A DNA stretch of 64,000 nt from assembly GCA_012845835.1 (NCBI GenBank), contig JABAKD010000105.1, forward strand, positions 118,205-182,204. Reading direction: 5' to 3'. The stretch is from Undaria pinnatifida (Eukaryota; Sar; Phaeophyceae; Laminariales; Alariaceae). Shown here one piece after another: positions 55,401-64,000 of this stretch (positions are counted from its first letter, which is position 1; each line of letters begins with the position of its first letter). The position numbers and the translations under genes were made by a program. The notes beneath the pieces are model-generated. The model was not told the DNA's origin, searched no databases, and was given only the letters and a program-made list of their open reading frames with translations.

Positions 55401-56619
55401 AAATCTGACGTATGCTATGGTCAGAGTGCATCAACATGTTTCTTAAACTCTTCATTTGAGGAGCTCTGTGTCTCATACAAGAACTAATTTTGTGGAAAAA
55501 AAAGTACAAACAGCCTGAACAACTGCATCGGTTAGACAAACAAAGAAAACCACCGGACGAACACGTGAGCTACGCCAACGGCAAGGAGCAATGTCTCAGT
55601 CACGAGACCATTGTTACGATAGGAGTAGCACATATCGGCCAAACTCCACTATCTCCCCAATATATAAACTGCCGAACATCGCCATTTCATATGTATCCAT
55701 GTCATTGCGAACTTAGGGCATAATAACCCAATGTGTTTCTCGAAATCCTTTTTTGATTTTTAGATGTGGCTAAGACCTCTTCAAGGCGGGAGTCTTAGCA
55801 ATACCTAGGTGCACCCTTATGGTAGCACAGGTCTTTAGGAGCCCCGTCAGTCAGAAACATGTGGGAACAAACGTGCTAACCCTATCGTAGTACGCGTCGC
55901 GCCCTCAGCGCCAGGTCTACCGCGAGCCTTCATGTCGATTGCGCCACCACCTTCACCGTGATGCTCGCTGCCTCACACATCATGAAGACGGCATATTGTC
56001 TCCATCTCACGCTCCACATGTAACGCTATGCAATGCTCTCCAAGACCATCTTGTAGTAGTTGCCGACGTCGTGGCAGTGGTTGCCGTTCGCCGTCATAGA
56101 TTGAAAAGTCGGCGCGAACGGCAATAGCCTCGTCTGGTTCTTTCAGAAAAGTCTTTACCGTGCCACAACGGTTCACCCGAGCACCTCTGGCTTCACCTGG
56201 CGCCTGCCAGACGTCTTACCGCTAGATCTGCTCGAAAACGCGATAGGATCGAGTTTGGTCCTAAGCCTTCACCAGCTAGAAAACCAACTCCCACGACGTT
56301 GCGTGGTTTATCGCATGTGGGTGAACTTGGCTATCGCCCCAAATATCATATCAGGCGTTTAGGACTACAGTGGAAAAATCAGCAAAGCAATCTTCGGGCG
56401 TAGCATCGGGTTTATTCGCGTCTCGAACGATACTAAAAAAAAGAACTCAAGCCTGAATGCCAAAGGCAATCGCTCCCACGACGACGGAAACGAGTGCAAG
56501 ATTCGTTTGGAATTCATTGCATGGCTTTGCACATTTGGGGCAAGGTAGGGTTCGTTCTCGTGGCATGTTAGGCGAAGGGTCAACCTTAAGGTGGTGGGCC
56601 CATTCTCTGCGTGAACGTT
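55401..56619. other. Spacer between duplicated segments
   Basis: A family A relic lies at about 55610-55897 (right end GCTAACCCTATCGTAGTACG). Family A-like TTTGAGGAGCTCTGTGTC is at 55455. Otherwise unassigned. Confidence 0.4.
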
Positions 56620-57341
56620 CACAAAGGATGTGACGCCAAACGGAACAGGGTACTTTGCGGCACGGGGGGGGTCGCCTTGAACATGGTGGGATATCGTCAC
56701 TCTTGCAGCCTTGTGCCGAAGAGATCGCCGCGGATGTGGCGCCTCCCTATCATGGACAGCAAAGCCTTGTGCTGCTGGGAAGGAGGTCGTGGTCGTTATT
56801 TCGATATTTCGCAGAACGGCCATCTGCGAGTCCGAGCTGGCCCAGATCCATGAGGGTCGACGACAACACCAGCAATGCCTCCAACGTAGACCATTTGTCG
56901 TCTTCACAGTGAGCTAAACAGAACCATGACACCTAGCCGTTTCCACTTTACAAGGCCACATCACCATATTCCAAGGATCATGTCTGAGGCGCTACTGTAT
57001 CGCCATTGGCACGAGCCTTGAACAAGGATGGTGCCGTATTGCGTAACAATCGCGAATATGTATAATCGCTCTTGTTCACTACCGACGCCAAGTGGTACAC
57101 GTTCTAGACATTGGGGTGTCCTCGTCTACCTCAAAAGGTATCTGTGCCTGGCTTGGACTCGGAAACGGACACGCAGGTACCTCTCGACATAGTGGCCACC
57201 ACCTCCTTCCGATAACACAAAACCATGACATCCATAGCAGAAATGCGCCATGCCCACGGTGAGTCCTTCGGCATACACCTTAAAGGGTGACAAAACAAAT
57301 CGGCCATGTTAGAGGCCTTCTACCCCGTGCCGCGAGCTGGC
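56620..57341 (+). repeat. Segmental duplication, right copy
   Basis: GATGTGACGCC at 56628 is 1,930 bp from its partner. Landmarks in order are GGTGGGATATCGTCACTC, AAGAGATCGCCGCGGATGTG, CTATCATGGACAGCAA, AACGGCCATCTGC, CCACGGTGAGTCCTT and CCGTGCCGCGAG. Confidence 0.7.
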
Positions 57342-60300
57342 GTGCTCCACTCGTTGTTACATATCTCCCCAGCCTTCACGTCGGTCGGGGCCACAACATT
57401 CAATAAATGTTGTTGGACGCCTAAGATGTCATGAGGGCGGTGATGTCTCAACCGTATGCCTCACTAGTGCAAAACAATGCATTACACTCCATGAATTCCA
57501 CTCTCGACGGAAACATCAGGGTCGTTTAATTAAAAAATGCTAAATGAAAATACGAATCAAACGCCGCCCGCTCTCCTCGAACGGCAATGTCGACCTGTTC
57601 CACGTCCAATCGCCGAGGGTGGCGAACTTCGCGTTGGCTGCACCCCTCCAGAGTTCCCGCGTACACTGCGCGACCTCCGACTGTCACGCGTTTCTCTTGC
57701 GCTACTCCGCTATTGCTTTGTCCTCAATATGTTCTACATAGCACGTATCTAATATCACAGCCGGCGGCCAAAACAGCACCCGTTTGTTTCGTCTGATGCC
57801 CTATGGATGCCCTATGGAATTTTCCGCAGAAAGCCATAAATGTATAGATCCCGGTTTTGCACCCGTTTCTCACAACACGACGTTTTTTTGGAGCCACACG
57901 TTGAATAAGCCCTGGCGTTGACACATTTAACTCCACTTCGACTTGTTTGATCGATCTGAAGTAGCAGCTCGACCCCCGGCACAACGATTCCGAGGTGGGC
58001 TGGAACTTGCCTTTAACGACCGTTGAGAATGGGGTCTCAGTCATTGTGGGAGCAATGGAATAAAGCTCTTTAGTCCTGTTGATGGCGGCGCCATGCTGCC
58101 AGATGGTTCCATATCAGATTATCTGCAGAAGATTGAAGGGGGTGGGCATGGGCATGGCACACACAACAAAGATTCTCTCCCGCCGCATGGGAATCAGTGC
58201 ACACATAGCGCGGATCACACAAGGTAAACACGTCGCCGCAAGTGCTGTTGCCACGAATGGCAGCCGGCACCCGCCTTTGTGTTTGCTTCGTGGGTCGTGA
58301 TCCCGTCTGGGAGAGGGACTGCACTTCCTAGCTGCAGGCATGGCGATGGAGTAAAAGCGTCGCTATAAGCTCACATGCGGGTTGCGGCACGGCTGTCGCC
58401 CGCGTCTGCGGGCGGAAAATTGCTACATCGAGGCGTTGTTGGAACAGCTGGAGAAACGGTGCCACGGACGGGACCAGCCTTAGGTTTATGCCCTCTGTTG
58501 CCAGCCCGTAGCGTCATGGGGCCCTTTGCATCTGCTGCGTGACACGATGTTTAAGCGAAACGTCTCCACAATTAATGAAGAACGAGGTCGTTCTATCGTA
58601 CTATCTGAGGGAGTGATTGAAATAAGGCAGCGTGTGTGCCACTTCCTGCCCTGCAAAAATCGACAATTATACAACTAAAGCGGGTGCGAGGAGGGGAGGG
58701 GGTAGGCTCTGTCATGTGCGGCTGTTTTTACTGTTTTGGCCATGTAAGGTTGTTCAATTATTTCTCCCGAGACACAAGCACAATAACTAGCACTGTGAAC
58801 AGCTCAAAACCTACGCTGTACCAGGCATGTATATCAGTCAAATTTAAGCCATGTGGGCCTTTCCCAGAAACCGTCAACTGTTGTACGCCCGCAGCACGGG
58901 TGCCGGATGGGCTGCATACCGGTAGCTGTTTCGGGGTCAAGATATGAAGACTTCGGATGTAAGGGACCTCACGCCTCCAATCCAAGTGGCATACCCGATA
59001 ATATTTCAGCCCCTGGTGTATGGAAACTAGTCCTAAATACGGCAACGACTGCGCACGTGGGACTACCGTACTATCAACATTAAATGGACAAGCGGCAAGC
59101 AAGAACGTCCCCGCATCAATTTTACACGAATCGATCACATGCTTTAGCGGCATCCATCCAGACGGGTGCTTTACGGCAGGGTTCGCATACTATCATTCCG
59201 CAGACCTTTCAATGGAAGAGCTCCCTATTTATCATCAGCGCTATATACAGATACGTAGAAAAGAAGAGCAACTCGAAAAACGAAATTTCATGGTCTAGAC
59301 TAGGTATATTCGAAACATATCGTAACATACAAACGGCAAAAACAGCGATTTTGAGCAGCTCGTCGGTCGGCAACTCCCGTCGGTCAGCAGCATTTAGGGA
59401 AAAAAGCGTTACCCATATCGCAACTCGTGTTTCCGACTTTGCATACCAGTATTAAGGTGTTTGTAGCTTCAGACCCCTGCTAGGTTGGAAAAAACTTCAA
59501 AAATAGTGTTGAAATCGACGATAATAACCTCAAGGCTAACCAACCCTGCGAGAAAAATTAGTCACAAAATAACTATTAATTGCTGGGAACGCATATTTCT
59601 GAAGCGTTTTTTCCAAAAAATAAATTGCGTTGGGTTTAGCCTTGGCTTGCGACGTTCGGCAGTTTCCATAGTACTGTTGCATGTTGTCGTACTCAACTCT
59701 TACCCAACCTAAGTTGCTACATCGCCCTAATATTACAAGCGAAAATGAGTTCCATATGTAAAACACGCAAAAACCCCTTTCGAGATTCCACGACCACCTA
59801 CCGAGATCTACGTTTCTTCAAGCCTCCAGCCATCACCCACGAGACGGCGACAATTACAAATAGCCTGCTGCGCGAGTTCCTAAAAAAATCGTACGTTAAC
59901 GGCCATAGTTGTGTCCCGCCATGGCCTCTTTTGACTAAATTCGCCAGGTCTAGCGAGGCAAGTACCTTGACGGCTGTTCGCCAAGGAACAAGAATGCCGT
60001 CCAACGACATATTCGATTCCTAGCGACAACAATACTACCCTTGTATGGCAATCGCAACACCTCCCCTGCCACGTATCCCGCCACAAGTAGTGTTCGCCTC
60101 CGAGCCCACCGTCTCTATGGTGGTGTAGGGGTTGGGGTGACCCATAGCTTGACTCCTTTCCCAATGCCAAATCATAAATGGTCTGTCCAGCCTGGATACC
60201 CAGCAGCTCGAGGAAACAACTCAGGGCGTTTGTTTTGAGACAACTCCTCATACACCGGGTAGCTTATGATCGGATCTACAAGTGGAAAAAACAGAAAGTA

Positions 60301-60717
60301 CGTTCGAATTTGTGACATGTTGTTCAAGAGCCGAATCATTCAGATCCTACTCTGCAGTCATGAGTGCAAGAGACGGGTCATACAGGTCCCAGCGGCAAAT
60401 ATGACATATATATGTTATCCTGTTCATCGCAACAGATTGTGAACTGCGCCCATGAATGGCCATTCATTGCCAGCCGCAATAGATTGTCCCAGGCTCGCCG
60501 TTGTCAACCGCAGCAGATTAAGGAAGCCAACCACCGATGGCCATTGTCGATGACGATAGTTTCCACTGTGACCACGAATTTGGTTATGCGAGTTAATGTG
60601 AAAACAAGAACAAGAACAACAACAACAACAACAACAACGTAAGGACTGCAGTAGATTGCCGCTTCAGCAATACGTCTGGAAAGGAATCTATTGATATGAG
60701 AACACCGACAATATTCT
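57342..60717. other. Gene-free or unassigned stretch
   Basis: Several overlapping frames at 57724-58324 (minus), 58636-59298 (plus) and 59745-60023 (plus) have ordinary amino-acid composition and Cys-rich patches such as CGDVFTLCDPRYVC, but no domain I recognise and no consistent splicing. They may be decayed genes. A CAA run is at 60607-60638. Confidence 0.3.
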
Positions 60718-60812
60718 AAAACATGAAAATACACTCCAGCTGTGAGATCGAAGATTTTGTCGAAACTCATCTTTGCAAGCTGTGTGTGATACTCCGATCG
60801 CGCGTATACCGA
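60718..60812 (+). repeat. Family D repeat, solo copy
   Basis: TACACTCCAGCTGTGAGATC, GTCGAAACTCATCTTTGCAA and TGTGTGATACTCCGATCGCG, almost identical to the copy at 7.9 kb, then abrupt loss of similarity. Confidence 0.85.
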
Positions 60813-61562
60813 CAATATATCGAGAAACGTTCCAATCGACAGCCTATTCCAACGATACAGCCTAATCTAGCGTGTCCCTGGTACCTGGTATGACACATTA
60901 AGTTGCGAACGCATCGGCGGGTGTTTATCGTCCAGAGTGCAAAAAGCATACCGTCAGACTAAAGTAGGGTGCACTGCGTGCACAAGAAGACACAAGCAGG
61001 CCATGCTACAACGGAGCCTAGCTTTGGGAAGGAGACTGCAGTACAGAAACAACAGCACCGTGTACCACGTTGTCGTGCAGCGTGCGGCATCAGATAACCA
61101 AGAGGGAGATATTCGGGTATCGTGGGTCTGCGAGGACACAAAAACGGAAAACGAAGCAGCAATCAAGTAAGAACACAGCACACACTAAATGCTACTGTAG
61201 AGGTTCGCCAAACCTTTCCTGAGCCCCCCCCGTGTGAGTCTAAATTTTACGATGATGATTATGTACGCGGAAGACAAAAGAAAAAAAAAGAGTGAGAGTG
61301 TATGGATCCTTGGGCCCAGATAGAGATAGCACTCGTGAGTGTACAAGCAACACCATGCCGCGCCCAAAGTCCGTGTCGTACGGCCCAGTTTGGATACCAG
61401 AACGCTGTTTGGACACCAGATGTCCCGTACACCAACCAAGCAGCCAGTGCTCGAAGATGTCGTTTTTTCCGTCAATGAGTCCCTATTAATGTGTCCCTCT
61501 CAAGCCTGTCGAATCCCTGTATTTGTAACATACGCATGTTGTCGTCATAACTTGGTCTCCGT
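60813..61562. other. Gene-free stretch downstream of the Copia relic
   Basis: Should contain the 3' LTR of the minus-strand Copia relic. A purine-rich GAGAGGGACACATTAATAGG (minus, near 61490) could be a polypurine tract, but no LTR boundaries were found. Confidence 0.3.
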
Positions 61563-62454
61563 TCAGGTCGAACTTGGATTGCTTCCTTTTCTCTTTGTTA
61601 TATCTTGGCGTGTACTCATTGTCGTCGGCATTGTGGCATCTCTTCCTTCGGGTCGTTCTTGGGTTGCTCTTTTCCTCCCTAGATATAATTTCTTGTATTG
61701 TAATACCTCGATAAGGTTCAGTAGGTGCCGATGCGTGTTCTTCGTGAGGAACTTGGCCCCTACGTCCGCCAGTTGAGTCTGTGATGCCACGTGGTGGATG
61801 GTGATTTTGCCGTCCTTGACTAGCTCCTTCAAGAAAAAGAAGCGCAGAGCGATGTGTTTCGTGCGGGAGCTTTAGGTGCTGTTTCCTGCTATATGTAGGG
61901 CTCCGGTGTTGTCGCCAAAGAGCGATACGCTTTCAAACAGCTCTCCAAATCCCAGCCCGGCCATCATGTTGGATAGATGCACCTCCTCCTTGCTCGCCTA
62001 TGCCATTGAGATAAGTTCCGCCTCCAGACTCGACTGCGCCGTCACGTTCTGGAGCGCAGTCTTGAAGCTCAGTGGTCCTCCAGCCAGCATGAACAAGTAG
62101 CCGGGGGTGGACTTGCCGTTGTCAGGGTTGCTTCCCCGGCTCCCATCGCAATACCCCGTAATTTCGAAACACCCTGTCTTGGTACGTGATTGCCAGGCCC
62201 ATATCTCCATTTAGGTAGCGGAGAAGATGCTCTGATCCTGTCATGTGTAGTTCGAATTGTTTGCTCATGGCTCGGGCCAATGGGTTGACGGCGTAGGTGA
62301 TATCGTAGCGCGTCCATTGGCTCAGGAACATCAGAAACCCCGTGATGGCCTCGTAAAGTTGAATGCCAGTAGAGCCTAGTAGCATCGTGTCCGGCTGATT
62401 GAGAGATAACTCCGCTCTTGCTCCCGTCATGTACACTGGGTTGCATTCTGCCAT
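61563..62454 (-). pseudogene. Copia RT end and RNase H
   Basis: The first part (62454-62180) has LSQWTRYDITYAVNPLARAM and HLLRYLNGDMGLAITYQ, the end of the Copia reverse transcriptase. Near 62175 the frame shifts, and RNase H follows with YCDGSRGSNPDNGKSTPGYL, SSLEAELISMA, FGDNTGALHIAG, KHIALRFFFLKEL and a QLADVGAKFLTK tail. The D, E, D residues of RNase H (in YCDGS, LEAEL and GDNTG) are intact. Two in-frame stops interrupt it: TAG at 61998-62000 and TAA at 61872-61874. The frame otherwise stays open to 61563. Expected Tyr codons at both stop sites suggest point mutations. Confidence 0.85.
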
Positions 62455-62501
62455 ACCAAACCGCGCCAGGACTGACTTGGCGTAATACTCTTGGCTAATG
62501 G

Positions 62502-63171
62502 TCAGAGTCCAGCCTCCCTGTCTCTGGTGATTTGCATGCCTAGCACCATCGAGACGTCTTTCACGTCGGACATGGCTAATCGGTCCCTCAGCCGGTTTTT
62601 AAGGTCGTTAAGTAGCGGCGTGTCTCCTCCAAGAAGAAGGAGGTCGTCTACGTATATGGTCAGAATGCTGAGGTTGTCGTCTGAGCCAAAGATGAAGACA
62701 CGTGGATCAGACGCAGTCGCTGTGAACCCCATGTCTCTCAATGAATCGTCGATGGTGTTGAACCAATTGCGAGGGCTTTTGACGAAGTCCGTACAGGCTC
62801 TTCTTGAGTTTCATCACGGGACGTCTAGTTGTAGCATTAAGCGATTCGTAGCCTGGAGGAGTCTTCACATCCACCTCCTGTACCTCGGCGTGTAGAAACG
62901 CCGTCCGTACATCAAGCTGGAATTCTTCCCAGTCTTCGGTCACAGCTATGGCGAGTGCCATACGGATGTTTTGGATACGGCATACTGGTGCATATGTGCA
63001 GTCACAGTCGATTCCCGGTACTTGTTCCCTGCCCTGAACCACAACTCTACCTTTCAGCGTGTAATCTGCTTTACACATATAGAACAATTTAACTCCGATC
63101 ACTTCGTGCTCCGGTGGTACTGAGTCTGGAGATACCAGGTCCAAGACTGAGTGTTTCTGGAGGCTGTCCAT
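62502..63171 (-). pseudogene. Copia reverse transcriptase, palm region
   Basis: Seen on the minus strand: KGRVVVQGREQVPGIDCDCT, YAPVCRIQNIRMALAIAV, the motif A block FQLDVRTAFLHAEVQE, VMKLKKSLYGLRQ and, after a frameshift near 62770, DPRVFIFGSDDNLSI and the catalytic LTIYVDDLLLLGGD. A second frameshift near 62515 returns to the original frame, so the two shifts compensate. The catalytic YVDD is intact. The block before 63171 (VITIRNTFKEVMESPQA, near 63230) is linked by another frameshift with a TAG next to it. Confidence 0.9.
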
Positions 63172-63302
63172 CTCCTTGTTTGTGGCGTCTATATGTTTTT
63201 TATCGCTTGTGGCGATTCCATCACCTCCTTAAATGTGTTCCGGATCGTAATGACCTCCCCATCCGAACTGTGCTCAGAGACGTGGTTTTCAGTGGCTAGG
63301 GC

Positions 63303-63992
63303 TTAATCACGGCATACTTCCATCCTGCGTTCTTGTACTCCATCTGACCTGTGTTCGGTTGCAGCTACCAGGGCGTATTCCATCATGTTTTCGTTCTCGT
63401 GCGCTACTTCTGCGTCACTTGTCATTGGGCTAGTGAGCAATCCCAGGTTACGCAGTTCCCGCTGCTGCTGAGGGTTTTGTTCTTCGTGGGAGACAGGACT
63501 TACGGCACCACTAGCGCGTGTGCTCATACGAGTTGCGCCTCCGAGTTCGTTGTCTGTCGGCAATGCCCCTGTCTGGGTCGTCTCGAGTGTCTGGTCACTG
63601 TCGGCGCCACCATCGGCCGGCTCCTCCGCGCCATCTGACTTTGCGTGGTCCATGTTCCTACTCGTGAGCTTCAACAGTTTCTTCAAGAGGTTGTCTATCT
63701 CTTCCCTGTTGGTGATACAGATGTCGTCCGTGTTTTTTGCCGGCGAGCTGTCTTGGTGAGTACGGACTGCGTCGCCGGTGGGGTCGCCCTCAGTAAAAAA
63801 AACCGGTGTTGATGCTGGAGTCTCGATGAAGATAACTTTGCGGCTCTGTGTCAAGCGTCCCGTCTTGTTGCTGTATATTCGGTAAGCTTTGCGCTTTATG
63901 CTGAACCCACAGAGTCCAACTTCCAAGGCCTTGCTCGAGCACCTTTCAACGTGCATATTTGTCCGGGTTCCGATCGTGGGGAGGTGATCCAA
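63303..63992 (-). pseudogene. Copia integrase C-terminus and linker
   Basis: The minus frame runs off the right edge of the window. CGFSIKRKAYRIYSNKTGRL and TQSRKVIFIETP form the conserved end of the Copia integrase region. They are followed by an acidic, low-complexity linker of about 150 residues that leads to the reverse transcriptase. The DDE core of the integrase would lie beyond the window. This is the start of the same relic as the RT and RNase H segments. It is not the partner of the gag at 4-5.6 kb, because the order on the minus strand is wrong for one element. Confidence 0.85.
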
Positions 63993-64000
63993 CTTGGCGG

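Noticed and set aside
3952-63992. Gag-protease at 4-5.6 kb and pol at 61.6-64 kb as two halves of one interrupted element
   Set aside because: Both are on the minus strand, but pol would have to lie at lower coordinates than gag. The order is the opposite.
1-64000. tRNA or rRNA genes
   Set aside because: No sequence with convincing A and B boxes plus a cloverleaf, and no rRNA core motif, was seen by eye. A covariance-model scan would be needed to exclude tRNAs.

Overview
The window looks like repeat-rich nuclear DNA from a eukaryote. It has very low coding density, no operons, no convincing tRNA or rRNA, exon-like pieces ending in GT donors or starting after AG acceptors, a two-exon gene model whose frames join only after splicing, Copia and DIRS/Ngaro-type retroelement relics, and hundreds of short degenerate repeats. 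The style of the RT-RNase H proteins and of a GDPH-type secreted protein at 28.9-29.8 kb reminds me of brown algae or other stramenopiles. That is recollection, not a search, and the taxonomic call is tentative.

Layout. 0-1.9 kb: a DIRS/Ngaro-like reverse transcriptase-RNase H relic, mostly in one frame but broken by one frameshift and three in-frame TAG codons. 4.0-5.6 kb (minus): a Copia gag-protease relic, one frame with an in-frame TAG and then a 17-bp tandem duplication that breaks the frame. 7.3-8.8 kb: a G/C skew-switching low-complexity block and copies of two repeat families. 9.5-37 kb: a mosaic of three families of short non-autonomous elements (called A, B and C here) with little else. 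Embedded in it are an SGNH-like exon (13.6 kb), a tandem array (19.7-20.6 kb), a 25-bp minisatellite (20.7 kb), an exon relic with a splice donor (22.0 kb), telomere-like hexamers (25.25 kb), the GDPH-type gene (28.9-29.8 kb, minus) and a Cys-rich gene relic with a GPS-like motif (31.6-32.4 kb, minus). 41.9-45.9 kb: a cluster of foldback elements with long inverted arms containing C-tract tandem repeats (family D ends). 47-49.3 kb: two tandem arrays flanking a two-exon gene of unknown function. 51.8 kb: a weak GH16-like exon. 53.2-54.2 kb: more Copia relics. 54.7-57.3 kb: a direct 0.7-kb segmental duplication. 61.6-64 kb (minus): a Copia pol relic (integrase tail, RT, RNase H) cut by the window edge.

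The best candidates for something undescribed are the foldback cluster and the terminal-inverted-repeat families A and C. No transposase for them was found in the window, so they must be mobilised from elsewhere if they are still active. All retroelement genes seen are broken. The likely intact or near-intact host genes are the GDPH-type gene and the two-exon gene at 48.3-48.8 kb; neither is certain.
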